The position numbers and the translations under genes were made by a program. This document shows, piece by piece, positions 18,558-30,840 of a DNA stretch of 64,000 bases. How positions within the stretch are numbered: position 1 is the stretch's first letter; each line of letters begins with the position of its first letter. The notes beneath the pieces were generated by a model, which did not search any database, was not told where the DNA came from, and saw nothing but the letters and a program-made list of their open reading frames with translations. The stretch is from the NCBI GenBank assembly GCA_016284295.1, contig JAEEOP010000027.1:1-64000 (forward strand), given 5' to 3'. Origin of the DNA: Methanomassiliicoccaceae archaeon. GTDB taxonomy: Archaea; Thermoplasmatota; Thermoplasmata; Methanomassiliicoccales; Methanomethylophilaceae.

Positions 18558-19526
18558 ATCATGATGTCCAACAGCAGGATGGGGGGTCCGATCCCCAAAT
18601 TCAATGATTACCACCTATGGAAGACCATCTACTACCTCGACGATGAGGAGACCATCGGAAGGAAGAGGCTGTCATCCCTGCTGGACATCGGAGAGGGCAG
18701 CACCAGGACCATCATATCCCTGCTACAGAACCAGGGCATCATCAGCATCAACAAGAGCGGGATCATCCTGACCAGCGCCGGAATGGACCTGAAGAAGAAG
18801 ACCCGCATGGACCTGGCACCCATATCCGTGCCGGAGCTCACGATCGGCGAGAAGAACTTCGCCGTACGCATACCCAGAGTCGCCCACATGGTCTCCTACG
18901 GATGCGAGGAGAGGGATGCCGCGATCGAGGCAGGGGCCACAGGCGCCACCACCTTGGTGTACGTCGGAGGGAAGCTCATGTTCCCCGGCTCCGAATACCA
19001 TGTTGAGCCCTCGATCGAGAACGAGATCAAATCGGTCTTCAATCTGAAGAACGAGGATGTCATAGTCATCGGGACCGGCAAGACGGAGAGATCGGCCGAG
19101 ATCGGAGCGGTCGTAGCCGGCATCCACATCATGGGAGGACTCAAGCTCTCCCGCGGAATCAAGGACATCATATCCACGAGGAGCGACAATTCAGAGCTCC
19201 TCTCGCTGGCATTCGCCATCCACGACCTCGTGGGAGGTCTCCCGGTCTGCGCCAAGAACAGGGACAACCTGGGCGTCAGGATCGAGAACGGAGCCGTCAT
19301 CGACAACGCCTACACCGGAGAGGTCCTCGAGGAGGTCATCCGCTGCGGTACGACCATCAGGAGGATCGCCACTTCGGGCCCGTACAAGGGGATCAGGGTC
19401 ATAGTCACCCCGATAGAACTTGACAACCGCACCATCGCCGTGATAGGGGTGGTGGATATTCGTTCCATGGCTGGTGTCGATAACCTTATTAGGCTTCATG
19501 AAAATGATGATGTGCCAGACAACTGA
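18543..19526 (+). CDS. Winged-helix regulator, DUF4443 + DUF2111-like
   Basis: IGRKRLSSLLDIGEGSTRTIISLLQ HTH; C-terminal DUF2111-like region; actual start may be downstream (MMSNSR at 18561). Confidence 0.7.
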   Translation: MHNASIMMSNSRMGGPIPKFNDYHLWKTIYYLDDEETIGRKRLSSLLDIGEGSTRTIISLLQNQGIISINKSGIILTSAGMDLKKKTRMDLAPISVPELTIGEKNFAVRIPRVAHMVSYGCEERDAAIEAGATGATTLVYVGGKLMFPGSEYHVEPSIENEIKSVFNLKNEDVIVIGTGKTERSAEIGAVVAGIHIMGGLKLSRGIKDIISTRSDNSELLSLAFAIHDLVGGLPVCAKNRDNLGVRIENGAVIDNAYTGEVLEEVIRCGTTIRRIATSGPYKGIRVIVTPIELDNRTIAVIGVVDIRSMAGVDNLIRLHENDDVPDN

Positions 19527-19531
19527 GAGAG

Positions 19532-20098
19532 ATGAGACTAATGGCTAAGGATTTGGACGCAGGCCTCGACAAACCGCTGGAGATAGTACGCGGATTGAGA
19601 GGAGTCAAGTACGCATTCTACCTCGACAGGGAGATCCTCGAGAAGCTGAGAGAGGAGGAGTCCACTGTCAGATCCATGGGCAGCATCCCTGTGGACAACC
19701 AGGGTTTCCTTCAGGCGCTCGAGAGGGATGCCGTCATATGCATAGTGAAGGATCCGAGGTTCAGGCCCCCGCCAGAACCCACGGTCATACTCGAAGGTGC
19801 GAACGGCAACCTTCTCGGAGAGGAGGTCTTCCCGTTCACCATGCACAAGTACGAGGGCCGTAAGGACGTTGTGTGGATGGGCGACGGATTCGTATGCTTC
19901 CTCGGAGTGGAGGCAGGAGGATCCGAGCAGTTCGTCATGCCCCCTGTATCTTTCCCCGAGCTCAACGAGAGCAACGGATGCAAGGACGTCATATCATGCA
20001 GCCCCGCACCCACCAGCGACCGCATGATGAGGCTCTACTACGGACTGGAGGACGACTCCAGATACGCTTCCGTCCTCGTTGCTTTCAACAGGATGTAA
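19532..20098 (+). CDS. Hypothetical methanogen protein, 188 aa
   Basis: Directly downstream of and probably co-transcribed with the preceding regulator. Confidence 0.6.
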   Translation: MRLMAKDLDAGLDKPLEIVRGLRGVKYAFYLDREILEKLREEESTVRSMGSIPVDNQGFLQALERDAVICIVKDPRFRPPPEPTVILEGANGNLLGEEVFPFTMHKYEGRKDVVWMGDGFVCFLGVEAGGSEQFVMPPVSFPELNESNGCKDVISCSPAPTSDRMMRLYYGLEDDSRYASVLVAFNRM

Positions 20099-20258
20099 AC
20101 ACATTCACCGGCCCGCAGACGACGTTCTGCGCGGCCATTCTGTTCTTCATAATTCCCATCGGCACTATACGCAATAATGCATACATGCCGTCTTCATCAT
20201 CTTTGAAAATCACAAAAATAAGAGGGTAAAGGGTTTGGGGAAAAGGTTTAGGGATGGA

Positions 20259-20597
20259 TCATCCACCTCCGGAGGGCATGAACTCCGATATATCGACCTC
20301 TTGGGTCTCCCTTTTGATGTCCTCTATCGATTTCATTCCTCTCTCGAAGGATGAACGCTCCTTGAATGAGACCTCAATGTACTCCGACGGATCGGCAGGT
20401 ACAAGGTTCACCGAATCATAGTAGAGGTCGGTGTAATCCAGTCTGACCCAGGTCACGCCATCCTTCTCTTTGATGTCTGTGATCTTACCGACCGTTGAGG
20501 TCGGCATGTACTTCACGAGGTCCCCGTTCTGCAACTGATCATCCCTTGATGACTGCGGATCTCTCTCCGGCAGGCTGGAACTCCCTGAGAGCTCCAC
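20259..20597 (-). CDS. DUF2098-like small protein downstream of mcrA
   Basis: [46 protein letters not shown]; real start probably an internal TTG/GTG near 20540. Confidence 0.6.
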   Translation of the reverse strand: MELSGSSSLPERDPQSSRDDQLQNGDLVKYMPTSTVGKITDIKEKDGVTWVRLDYTDLYYDSVNLVPADPSEYIEVSFKERSSFERGMKSIEDIKRETQEVDISEFMPSGGG

Positions 20598-22206
20598 GGC
20601 CGATCTCCTTGGTCACGTTGGCGAAGTCGAAGACCAGTGCGGGGTCTGCGAATGCGACACGGACGAGGGGGTTGGCAGTCCAGGCATCTCCGCGGGCAAC
20701 GTGTGCTGCCTTGGGGATACCGGTGTATCCGGAAAGGTGTCCGACGTTCATTGCGTAGTTGGGGTAGTTAGGTCCACGGACCTCCATCGGCAGACCCTCA
20801 TCGGACCTGTATGCGAAGGAGTTGGCGGAACCGCACTGGTCCTGCAGGTCGTATCCGTAGAATCCGAGCCTTCCGGTCCTCTCCTTGTGCTGGAGCATGG
20901 ACAGGTACCAGCAGTTCAGTCCGCAGTCAGCTACTCCAGTTGCCATAGCTCCGGCGATACCGGTGGATGCTGCGGCGACTGTTGCCCTCTGGGATCCACC
21001 GAAGTGGGCCTCCATGATGGCGGGGTACCTCTCGTACATCTCGAGTGCGTAGGAGTTGATCTCGTCTCCGAGTTTCATGAGCTTGTCCATGTCCTTGGGG
21101 TCGAGCTTGCAGAATCCTCCGTACTTGCTCTTGATGTGGTCGATGGCGTAGTAGACGTAGTCCTCGAGGATGTTGTCGGTGTATGCAGCGGTTGCATACT
21201 GTGTGAATCCGACTCCTCCGGACATGTATCCACCAAGGTAGACCTGGTCGAAGACGGCTGCTCCGAGGGCGACTGCCTCGAGTGCTGCGCGTCCAGGGTC
21301 ATCGGGGTGGACACGGTCGGACTGTGCCATGTCTGCCATGAATCCGAAGGGGATTCCTCCGGGCTCGTTGGGTCCCCTTGCACGCCTTGCAGGCATCATG
21401 GTACCCATGTTGATCGAAAGGTGCTTCGCGGAGTATGCGAAGTCGGCGATGGCTGCCTCTCCTGCTGCGAGCTTGTAGGAGGAGATGAAAGCCATGGAGA
21501 TCTGCATTGCGGCGTGCCTGGAGGTTGTTGCTCCATCCATGATCCTTCCGACGATTGTGGGGACACGGACTGCCTGCATGAGAGTCTTTCCGATTGCCTT
21601 CTTGAGTTGCTCGGCCTGGTCCTTGGGGAAGAGCTTGTTGATGTCGATGACGAACCTGGGGTCGATCTCATCGATGAGCTCGTCGTCTCCAGAGTAGACC
21701 TTGACGTAGGAGTCGTATGCGAGAGCGGGGTTGATCTCAGCCATGTGCTCCTGAACGACGGCTCCTCCAGGCATTGTGTGGTTGACGGTCTCGATGTAAG
21801 CGGTGATGGTCTCAGGTGTTACCTCCTTTCCGAGCCTTCTCTCGATTGTCTGGTGGGGGGAGTCGAGTCCGACGAGGACGGTCCTCCTGATGTCATCCCA
21901 TGCCTGCTGGATGGCTGTGTTGTTGACACAGTGCAGGTCATCTGCCTCAGCGTAGATGTCCGTGTGGGACAGCTGGTAGGGCATCCAGGACCTCTGTCCG
22001 AGAGGAACTCCGATGTCCTCGTTGAGCATGGGGATTCCACGCTTCTTTGCGATCGCTTCTGCTGTCTTCTGGAACTCGACTTTGGACTTGGACTGTTTCC
22101 ATCCACCAAAGCAGTAGTATTTGGTGGAGCTGTCAGTGGGTTCCTCTTTGAACTTCTTCTTACATGCATCCATGAATAACTTCTGTTTTGTTGCCATGTA
22201 AATCAC
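20539..22206 (-). CDS. mcrA: Methyl-coenzyme M reductase subunit alpha
   Basis: [44 protein letters not shown] diagnostic of McrA. Confidence 0.98.
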   Translation of the reverse strand: MIYMATKQKLFMDACKKKFKEEPTDSSTKYYCFGGWKQSKSKVEFQKTAEAIAKKRGIPMLNEDIGVPLGQRSWMPYQLSHTDIYAEADDLHCVNNTAIQQAWDDIRRTVLVGLDSPHQTIERRLGKEVTPETITAYIETVNHTMPGGAVVQEHMAEINPALAYDSYVKVYSGDDELIDEIDPRFVIDINKLFPKDQAEQLKKAIGKTLMQAVRVPTIVGRIMDGATTSRHAAMQISMAFISSYKLAAGEAAIADFAYSAKHLSINMGTMMPARRARGPNEPGGIPFGFMADMAQSDRVHPDDPGRAALEAVALGAAVFDQVYLGGYMSGGVGFTQYATAAYTDNILEDYVYYAIDHIKSKYGGFCKLDPKDMDKLMKLGDEINSYALEMYERYPAIMEAHFGGSQRATVAAASTGIAGAMATGVADCGLNCWYLSMLQHKERTGRLGFYGYDLQDQCGSANSFAYRSDEGLPMEVRGPNYPNYAMNVGHLSGYTGIPKAAHVARGDAWTANPLVRVAFADPALVFDFANVTKEIGRGALREFQPAGERSAVIKG

Positions 22207-22976
22207 TCCTTAAATGCCCAAGGCTGGTAACCGCCGAGTGTCCTCAGCTTGTGGATCCTGAGTCCGTACATTGTTACTTCCTTGTCCTCTCTCATGTCAA
22301 CGCCGTCTGCTCTGAAGATGGTTGTCCTCTTCTTCAGGTCAGCCTGTGATGCGGGCTTACCAACGGAGATCTTCCTGTCGAGGGGGATTGCGACCTGGTC
22401 CTTGACGTAGACGACTTCCTTCTTCTTGGCGTCCCACTGGTACCTCTGCCATCCGTCGAACATCAGTCCGTTCTCGTCGAGACGGCATGCGTGTCCGTGG
22501 ACGGTTGCTCCCCTGATTCCTGTGAGGGCGGGGTCAAAGGTCTCGTTGTCGATCATTTCTTTCGCCATGATCTCGAGGTTCCTCTCACGGACCTCGATGA
22601 TCTGCCTTCCGGACAGTGTTCCGGTGTCGACTCCCCTGTACCTGGAGAGATACATCCATGCCCTCTGGTAGGGGGAGATGGGTGCGAAGTAGACGGAATC
22701 TGTGAACTGGATGTACCTTACACGGTCTCCGTGCTTTGCTCCCTCGATGGGGACGACGAGCTTCCTGATGGGGCACTCGGGCTCCTTGCCCTCCTCGATT
22801 GGGGGGTGGATGGACTTGTAATCCTCTCCGGGGTTCCTGTGTCCCATGATCCTGACGACATCGTCCATAGGAACGTCACGGAGCTTCTTCAACTTGACCT
22901 TGGGATCCATGTATCTGCGCCTGTTCTTTGCAGGGATTGAATCTCCAGGATAGAACTGTCTCTTGTATGCCATTTT
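22203..22976 (-). CDS. mcrG: Methyl-coenzyme M reductase subunit gamma
   Basis: [24 protein letters not shown]...; between mcrD and mcrA. Confidence 0.96.
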   Translation of the reverse strand, partial: KMAYKRQFYPGDSIPAKNRRRYMDPKVKLKKLRDVPMDDVVRIMGHRNPGEDYKSIHPPIEEGKEPECPIRKLVVPIEGAKHGDRVRYIQFTDSVYFAPISPYQRAWMYLSRYRGVDTGTLSGRQIIEVRERNLEIMAKEMIDNETFDPALTGIRGATVHGHACRLDENGLMFDGWQRYQWDAKKKEVVYVKDQVAIPLDRKISVGKPASQADLKKRTTIFRADGVDMREDKEVTMYGLRIHKLRTLGGYQPWAFKE

Positions 22977-23403
22977 ATTCACTCCTATAATCATGAAGTG
23001 TGGGCTTGTATTTCGAATATCTACCCACGTTGAGAACGTAGCCGAACTCTATGCATGAATCGCATGCAGCCTTGATCTCTTCCAGCTTGTCGTCGAGTTC
23101 AGCCTCGTCGGCGACCTCGAGCTCGATGTAGAAAGCTCCCACAAGGTAGCGGAGCTCCATCTCACGTCCGTTGACGTTGATGACCTTGCGTTCCGTATGG
23201 TTGTTCGGAAGTCCTTTCGCCGGACCACTGTTGATGGTCTTCGGGATGCTCTCACCAGTCATGTTGATCTGCCTGACGCCCTCGATGACATCGAGCTTGT
23301 TCAGGACCGCCTCAGTCGTCTCTGCGCTGAGGAGACGGTTGGTGATGATCTGCACTTCCGGAAGCGGAACGCCTGCGTAGTCTGCTGGGGGGTTAGATAC
23401 CAT
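22975..23403 (-). CDS. mcrD: Methyl-coenzyme M reductase operon protein D
   Basis: PEVQIITNRLLSAETTEAVLNKLDVIEGVRQINMTGESIP; operon position. Confidence 0.92.
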   Translation of the reverse strand: MVSNPPADYAGVPLPEVQIITNRLLSAETTEAVLNKLDVIEGVRQINMTGESIPKTINSGPAKGLPNNHTERKVINVNGREMELRYLVGAFYIELEVADEAELDDKLEEIKAACDSCIEFGYVLNVGRYSKYKPTLHDYRSE

Positions 23404-23412
23404 ACAAGGTCC

Positions 23413-24735
<1,323 letters not shown>

Positions 24736-24927
24736 TTCATACCTCCTTGTTCAATAATTTTTTTCTGCGAAATCTTGCAATTTCGCATACCCCTTGCAAT
24801 TTTCTGAATATTCTCTTTGGATTTAAAGGAACAGTATTTACTGGCTATAACAGCCGTTAACATGACTAATGTTTTTAGTCGAAAATGCACAGGAAAACAC
24901 CGATCTGAATAATCGTTTCAGGGTGTT

Positions 24928-24942
24928 ATATTTATAAATTTG
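24928..24942 (-). promoter_or_regulatory. Candidate mcr operon TATA box
   Basis: Minus strand reads 'aaatttataaatataacacc'; implies a leader of roughly 170 nt to the mcrB ATG. Confidence 0.35.
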
Positions 24943-25029
24943 GTAGGTTGGATGAATAATCTAACATTTCGAACGAGAGTTTATAAACCGTTTTTGAGGG
25001 GATGGATTACCCATCCCACTCAAGTATGA

Positions 25030-25740
25030 TCAGTCCCTTTTCGCCTTCGTCATCACTCCAGATTCGTACTTCTTGAGATGCTCGACGTAACCCGGGATCA
25101 GGCCGTACGGGATACCGCAGGCGATCTCATCGGGCTTCATGTCCGTCTTCTTCCTGCATCCGAAGCATCCGAGGGACACATTAGGCTCCCCGGTGCAGAT
25201 CGGCATCGAGGTCACGTCCTCACAGGCACACTGGAAAGGCGATGTGCTGAACTGCGCACGGCCTCCCTTCTCAGCGGTCATGAGGGGGACGATCCAATAG
25301 ACCCTCTCGGGGATGTCGTCTATCGCCACGATGTCCGGAACGAAATCCGCCTTGGACAGGGGACATACCGCAGTGCCTTTGGCCTTGAACGGGACGATCT
25401 TGCGGTCGGCGATCATCTTGGACGCCGCCTGGGCGGAATCGTGCATCCCCAGACCGGCATGGAACTCTCCCGATGCGATCTTCTCCGATGTCTCGATGAG
25501 ACCGAGGGCCGACGCGCCGACCATGCAGTTGTGGCATTCCAGAGGCATCTTAAGGCAGGCTCCGTCCTTCGCCTTGAAGACCGACTGACAGTGACTCATC
25601 TGCGCCTCGGGGGCCTCGAGCCCCTGGGGGAACTCCTCGTCCTCCCTGACCAGACGGATAGCGACAGGTTCGTATCTCAGCTTCAGGACACTCTTCAGAA
25701 CATCCGCGTACTCCGCATTCCTGGCTAGAACTTCTGACAT
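25030..25740 (-). CDS. DUF169-family protein
   Basis: KLRYEPVAIRLVREDEEFP, CQSVFKAKDG, GCFGCRKKTDMKPDEIACGIP. Confidence 0.75.
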   Translation of the reverse strand: MSEVLARNAEYADVLKSVLKLRYEPVAIRLVREDEEFPQGLEAPEAQMSHCQSVFKAKDGACLKMPLECHNCMVGASALGLIETSEKIASGEFHAGLGMHDSAQAASKMIADRKIVPFKAKGTAVCPLSKADFVPDIVAIDDIPERVYWIVPLMTAEKGGRAQFSTSPFQCACEDVTSMPICTGEPNVSLGCFGCRKKTDMKPDEIACGIPYGLIPGYVEHLKKYESGVMTKAKRD

Positions 25741-25781
25741 GGACCGTGAATGGCCATATAGATATTAAAATTGGAAGTTGG

Positions 25782-25797
25782 CCCCCCTTTCGGGGGG
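25782..25797. terminator. Hairpin between mtbA-like and DUF169 genes
   Basis: CCCCCC-TTTC-GGGGGG. Confidence 0.5.
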
Positions 25798-25810
25798 AAT
25801 GAGTTTGAAA

Positions 25811-26854
25811 TCAGTTGCCGAGAGACTTGATAGCCTGCACCATTGCGGTGTAGTTCTCGTCGGGTGTTGCAGGTGCGATACCGCATCCGGAGGAGATGAT
25901 GTTGAATCCGGCCTTTGCAGAGCGGATTGCTGCCTCCTTGACCTGCTCGGGTGTTCCCTGGAACAGAGGCATGACCGATCCGACGTTTCCGACCATACAG
26001 GTCTTTCCGCCGACTTTTCCGCATGCGACTTCAGGTGCGACCTTCTCCTCGATCGAGATTCCGGTGACTCCGGTCTTGACCATCATCTCAAGGATGGGCT
26101 CGGTGTTACCGCAGATGTGGAGGATCGAGTACTTGTCTTTTCCGGGCTTGAGTGCAGGTCCGACGTGCTGTCCGACGTACTGGTCGAACATGTCAGGTGC
26201 GAGCATGTCGGTGGATCCGGTAGGCTCGGAACACTGGACACAGTCCGCTCCGGCTGCCCACAGGGCCTCGGTGTATGTCCTGACGTAGGGGGTCATGACC
26301 TTGAGCCACTTGTCGACCTCGTCGGGGCACATGAGGATACCGAAGATGATGTTCTCGGTGTTGCACATGTTTCCGGTAAGTGTGATGACTCCGGTGTTTC
26401 CTGCGACGACAGCGTAGTTCTCGCCGTGGGACTTCTTCAGCTTCTCGACGGCCTCGATAACGACTGCAGGCCTGCCGGTCTTGACCATTTCCTCGGGGGA
26501 CATGAGCTTTGCAGCGGGGTCATCGAACTCGCCGCTCATTGCATCGAAGTGGAGAGGGTGCTCCTTGATCATGGGTGCAGCGTCCTTCTTGTCGACTGCG
26601 ACCTTTGCTCCAAGAGTCTCTGTCTCGGCTGTGAGACAGAATGCTGCCCTGACACACTCGGCACCGTTGTGGTCCGCCTGTGCGGCTGCGAGCTTTGCCA
26701 TGAGGTCGGGGTTCTTGTGAGCCTCGGGCCATGCTGCTCCGACTGCGTCCATCTGTGCTATTGTTGCTGACTGTGTGAAAACCGCGACAGGGGGCCTGTC
26801 CAGGGATTCCTGTTTCAGTGCAGCAAGTACTCTCTCTCTAGGTGTCATTGCCAT
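25811..26854 (-). CDS. mtbA: Methylcobamide:CoM methyltransferase MtbA/MtaA family
   Basis: MTPRERVLAALKQESLDRPPVAVFTQSATIAQMDAVGAAWPEAHKNP; LHICGNTEPILEMM; CGIAPATPDENYTAM (uroporphyrinogen decarboxylase fold). Substrate assignment uncertain. Confidence 0.85.
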   Translation of the reverse strand: MAMTPRERVLAALKQESLDRPPVAVFTQSATIAQMDAVGAAWPEAHKNPDLMAKLAAAQADHNGAECVRAAFCLTAETETLGAKVAVDKKDAAPMIKEHPLHFDAMSGEFDDPAAKLMSPEEMVKTGRPAVVIEAVEKLKKSHGENYAVVAGNTGVITLTGNMCNTENIIFGILMCPDEVDKWLKVMTPYVRTYTEALWAAGADCVQCSEPTGSTDMLAPDMFDQYVGQHVGPALKPGKDKYSILHICGNTEPILEMMVKTGVTGISIEEKVAPEVACGKVGGKTCMVGNVGSVMPLFQGTPEQVKEAAIRSAKAGFNIISSGCGIAPATPDENYTAMVQAIKSLGN

Positions 26855-26988
26855 AATGAATACTCCTGTATTTCGCATACCCTTTATCATATTTAACAAA
26901 AACCGAATTTTCTGACCGTATCCAAAGTCAGTTAAGACCGTACCTTAAATTAGTATGGCTTCAACTAGTTGTACGTATAATCCAACTC

Positions 26989-27753
26989 TCATAACGAGAT
27001 GTCCGAGACGTCCGATAACGTGCCTAGATCCATGAGCCCCATGTCGGTAACCCCGTACAGGCGGGCGTTCCTGAAGTCGGAATCCCTGAGCGCGGGGGCC
27101 ATCACGCAGTCCTTGTCGAGGACCAGGTCGTTCCCCGATGCGAACGGGCTGAACGGCGGTATCACTATGACCCCGTCCTTCTCGGCATGGACGAAACACT
27201 GGAGCTTCAGCCCTCCGCCTACGGTGCCAGGGATCCTCACGGAAGGGTGCTCGTGGCCGATGATAACCGGTCTGACGCCGGAATCGGCATGACCGTGCTC
27301 CAGGCGGTACCCCATGACGTCCAGATAGTCAACCACCAGGAACCCCATGTCAGCCACTATGTTCTGGAGGTAGTTGTCGTGGTTGCCTTTAACGGCCACC
27401 ACCTGGCATTCCTCTGCGAGAAGGCTGAAGATCCTGCGGACCTCGTTCTTCTCCTCGTACCCGGCGCGCTTGAAGTCATGCTTGATGTCCCCGAGGAGGA
27501 CCACCCTCTTCGGCTCGTATTTGGAAAGGATATCGTTGAGGGACTCCCTGATGGAATCGGTGTTGATGCGCGGGAGATACAGTCCCTCCTGTTCGAGCGC
27601 CCTCTCATATCCGAGATGGAGATCCCCCACGACGACGGTGGGCCCGTCATCGAGGATAAGGCACCTATCATTGGTGATCCTCACACCCGGCAGTATCTCC
27701 TTCTCCCTCATGGCATCCGCTAAAAGGGTGTAGCTATAAAACAGTTCAATCAT
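26989..27753 (-). CDS. Metallophosphoesterase (archaeal YprB/Mre11-like fold)
   Basis: VVGDLHLGYE, LLGDIKHDF, VKGNHDNY, GHEHPSV motifs. Confidence 0.82.
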   Translation of the reverse strand: MIELFYSYTLLADAMREKEILPGVRITNDRCLILDDGPTVVVGDLHLGYERALEQEGLYLPRINTDSIRESLNDILSKYEPKRVVLLGDIKHDFKRAGYEEKNEVRRIFSLLAEECQVVAVKGNHDNYLQNIVADMGFLVVDYLDVMGYRLEHGHADSGVRPVIIGHEHPSVRIPGTVGGGLKLQCFVHAEKDGVIVIPPFSPFASGNDLVLDKDCVMAPALRDSDFRNARLYGVTDMGLMDLGTLSDVSDISL

Positions 27754-27765
27754 TACCCCGGACAG

Positions 27766-28527
27766 ATGATAGAACACACTTTCGTGATGCTGCCTTCCGT
27801 CGGTGCCAAGAAAGAGAAGGACATCTGGAGATCGGGCATCCTCTCATGGGACGATTTCCTGTCGGCGGACAGCATCGGGTGTGTCAGGCCCGCGATGAAG
27901 GAGAAGTACGATCCTCTGATAATGCAGGCCGACGAGCTCCTGAAGGACGGCGATGCCTTCTCACTGGGGGACATCGTGCCGAAATCCGATCACTGGAGGA
28001 TGTACGACCATTTCAAGGACGATGCGGCCTACCTGGACATAGAAACCGACGGCCTCAGCAGGGATTCCCTGGTGACGGTGGTCACCGTCCACCGCAAGGA
28101 CCGCACCTACACGCTGACCGAGGGCATAGATCTTGATTCGGAATCGCTCTCTAAGGCCCTCGAGGGTTCCAAGATGCTCGTCACGTTCAACGGCAGCTGC
28201 TTCGACATCCCCGTCCTGAGGAACAGCTTCCCTGCCGTCGATTTCGACATCCCGCAGTTCGACCTGCGCTTCGCATCGAGGAAGGTCGGGTTCAAGGGAG
28301 GGCTGAAACCTCTGGAGATAGAGCTCGGCATCACCAGGGACGACGACATCGAGGGCGTGGACGGCGCCATGGCGGTGCATCTGTGGCATCAGTGGGAGCG
28401 CCACGGCGACGAGGATGCGCTCCGTATCCTCACGGAATACAACAGGGCGGATACCATCAACCTCGAGTACATAGCCGGCGTGATCTACGGCAAACTGGTG
28501 AAGGAGCATGCAGGATTCGAATGGTGA
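27766..28527 (+). CDS. RNase H-like 3'-5' exonuclease (YprB-like)
   Basis: AYLDIETDGL, VTFNGSCFDIPVL, YNRADTINLEYI exonuclease motifs. Confidence 0.8.
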   Translation: MIEHTFVMLPSVGAKKEKDIWRSGILSWDDFLSADSIGCVRPAMKEKYDPLIMQADELLKDGDAFSLGDIVPKSDHWRMYDHFKDDAAYLDIETDGLSRDSLVTVVTVHRKDRTYTLTEGIDLDSESLSKALEGSKMLVTFNGSCFDIPVLRNSFPAVDFDIPQFDLRFASRKVGFKGGLKPLEIELGITRDDDIEGVDGAMAVHLWHQWERHGDEDALRILTEYNRADTINLEYIAGVIYGKLVKEHAGFEW

Positions 28528-29917
28528 CCTCGCCCGTCTCGGGAGGGACCTCGGACGCGCCTCCTCCGACCTCAAGAGAGCTAAGAGCGCTCTGATCGTA
28601 TCCCGTTCCGATGCCGACGGCATATCCGCGGGATCCATAGCGGACATCACGCTGGAGCGCATGGGGATCCCCCGGCGTACGGTTTTCATAAATACTGTCG
28701 ACGACGACCTGATAAGGATGATAAACACCGCCGAGGAGGATTTCGTATGGCTGTGCGACCTCGGCAGCGCCAACCTGTCGGAGTTCACCAGGCAGAACCT
28801 GATAATAACAGACCATCACACCCCCGACCCCAACTGGAGAAGGAAGCAGACGGTCCTGGACAGCTTCGCATCCATAGACCATCTGAACCCGTATGCGTAC
28901 GGATTCGACGGTTCCTCCGATGTCAGCGGTGCAGGGATGACCTACCTCCTGTCCAGGAAGGTCGATGAGGGGAACAGGGACCTCGCCCACCTGGCGGTGG
29001 TCGGCGCCGTGGGGGACGGTCAGGACTCACGCGAATCCAGGCTGGTAGGCCTGAACAAGACGATAATGTCCGATGCGGTCCAGAACGGGGATCTGATAGT
29101 GGAGCAGGACCTCCGCCTCTTCGGCAGGGAGACCCGCCCCATCGTACAGTTCTTCCAGTACTGCAACGACCCGCCGCTGCAGGGCCTCACCGACGACCCC
29201 TCCGGATGCATGGAGATGCTGGAGTTCCTGAACATACCGCTGAACTCCGATGGCAGGATGAGGTGCTGGAACGACCTGGACCGGGACGAGAAGGAACGCA
29301 TAATCGACAACATCCTGTCCCCGCTGGAGATGTCCGATCAGAACAGGATATACGGGGAGGCGTACACCCTGCCCGGATACCCGAAAGGGACAGGGCTGAG
29401 GGATGCGAGGGAGTTCTCCAACATCCTGAACTCCTGCGGAAGGTACGATGATGCGGACACCGGGATGAGGATCTGCAAAGGCGACCCCGATGCCCTGAGG
29501 GATGCGGAGACGCATAGGGCGGAGCACAGGCGCAACATATCGTCCGCGGTGTCGTACATCAAGGGCAACCACCTCATCAGGGAGCGCAGGTTCATTCAGT
29601 TCTTCGACGGTGAGGACAACGTGAAGGATTCCGTTCTGGATGCGGTCACGGGAATGATTCTCAACTCGCCCGAATGCAGGCGCAACCTCCCTCTCTTCGG
29701 CATGGCCGATTCGGGAGATGTTACGAAGATATCCGCCAAGGCCAACAGGGACCTTGCGGGCAAGGGCCTCGACCTGTCGATCCTGAGGCAGGCGGCCATG
29801 TCGGTGGGCGGCTCCGGGATCGGTCAGACCGTCTCGGGCTCGGCAACGATTCCAAAAGAAAGGAAGGAGACCTTCCTCGACACCGTCGAGGAACTGATCT
29901 CCTCCCAGATAAGCTGA
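28508..29917 (+). CDS. RecJ-like DHH-family ssDNA exonuclease
   Basis: LIVSRSDADGISAGSIAD, LIITDHHTPD, VGAVGDGQD. Confidence 0.85.
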   Translation: MQDSNGDLARLGRDLGRASSDLKRAKSALIVSRSDADGISAGSIADITLERMGIPRRTVFINTVDDDLIRMINTAEEDFVWLCDLGSANLSEFTRQNLIITDHHTPDPNWRRKQTVLDSFASIDHLNPYAYGFDGSSDVSGAGMTYLLSRKVDEGNRDLAHLAVVGAVGDGQDSRESRLVGLNKTIMSDAVQNGDLIVEQDLRLFGRETRPIVQFFQYCNDPPLQGLTDDPSGCMEMLEFLNIPLNSDGRMRCWNDLDRDEKERIIDNILSPLEMSDQNRIYGEAYTLPGYPKGTGLRDAREFSNILNSCGRYDDADTGMRICKGDPDALRDAETHRAEHRRNISSAVSYIKGNHLIRERRFIQFFDGEDNVKDSVLDAVTGMILNSPECRRNLPLFGMADSGDVTKISAKANRDLAGKGLDLSILRQAAMSVGGSGIGQTVSGSATIPKERKETFLDTVEELISSQIS

Positions 29918-29919
29918 TT

Positions 29920-30840
29920 TCAATCCTTCATCAGGGTGTACAGGACCGCCTTCTGGGCGTGGAGCCTGTTCTCCGCCTGGTCGAACACGACGCTGTGCGG
30001 ACCCTCCATGACCTCGTTGGTGATCTCCTGTCCGCGGTGTGCGGGGAGGCAGTGCATCACGATGCAGGTGGGCTTGGCGATGGACACCAGGTCGTCGTTG
30101 ATCTGATAGGGCTTGAAGATCTTGATGGCCTCCTCCTCGGAGGTCTTGTCGCCCATGGAGATCCATGTGTCCGTGTAGAGGACGTCCGCATCCACACAGG
30201 CCTTCTCGGGCTCATGGGATGCGATGATCTTGGATCCATTGGCCTCCGCGATCTTGGACGCGTTCCACATGATCTCTGCGTTGGGCATCCTGATCGCGGG
30301 GCAGCAGGCGACCATGTCTATCCCCATGATCGCACATGCGTACAGCAGGGAGTTGCACACGTTGTTACCGTCCCCGAGGTACACGAGCTTCTTGCCCCTG
30401 AACCCTCCGAGCTTTTCCTTGATGGTGACCATGTCGGCCAGTGCCTGGCAGGGGTGCTCGAGGTTGTCGAGACCGCTGATGACCGGGACGGATGCCCAGT
30501 CCCCGAGCTTGTCCATCATCTTGTAGTCGAATGCGCGGTACATGATGCCGTGCACGAAGCGGCTCATCACACGGGCGGTGTCCTCCATCGTCTCGCTGTG
30601 GACACCGATCTGCATCTTGGACTCGTCGAGATACACCGCGTGTCCTCCGAGCTCGGTGATCGCCACATCGAAGGAGATCCTCGTCCTTGTGCTGGGCTTC
30701 TCGAAAATCATACCGAGGGATTTTCCCTTGAGCGGATCGCCGTGGTGACCGCGCTCCGCTTTGAGTTTGATAGCGAGGTCGACGAGATCAGGCCATTCGT
30801 CCTTCATGTCGACCACAGAGATCAGGTTCTTCTTTGCCAT
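29920..30840 (-). CDS. argF: Ornithine carbamoyltransferase
   Basis: FEKPSTRTRISF, DNLEHPCQALADM, MHCLPAHRGQEITNEVMEGPHSVVFDQAENRLHAQKAVLYTLM. Confidence 0.97.
   Translation of the reverse strand: MAKKNLISVVDMKDEWPDLVDLAIKLKAERGHHGDPLKGKSLGMIFEKPSTRTRISFDVAITELGGHAVYLDESKMQIGVHSETMEDTARVMSRFVHGIMYRAFDYKMMDKLGDWASVPVISGLDNLEHPCQALADMVTIKEKLGGFRGKKLVYLGDGNNVCNSLLYACAIMGIDMVACCPAIRMPNAEIMWNASKIAEANGSKIIASHEPEKACVDADVLYTDTWISMGDKTSEEEAIKIFKPYQINDDLVSIAKPTCIVMHCLPAHRGQEITNEVMEGPHSVVFDQAENRLHAQKAVLYTLMKD

Noticed and set aside
20701-22179. 492-aa plus-strand ORF opposite mcrA
   Set aside because: Shadow ORF of a highly expressed, codon-biased gene; no domain-like sequence. The same applies to 23725-24807, 25778-26770, 14811-16391, 16954-18318 and 42103-43950.
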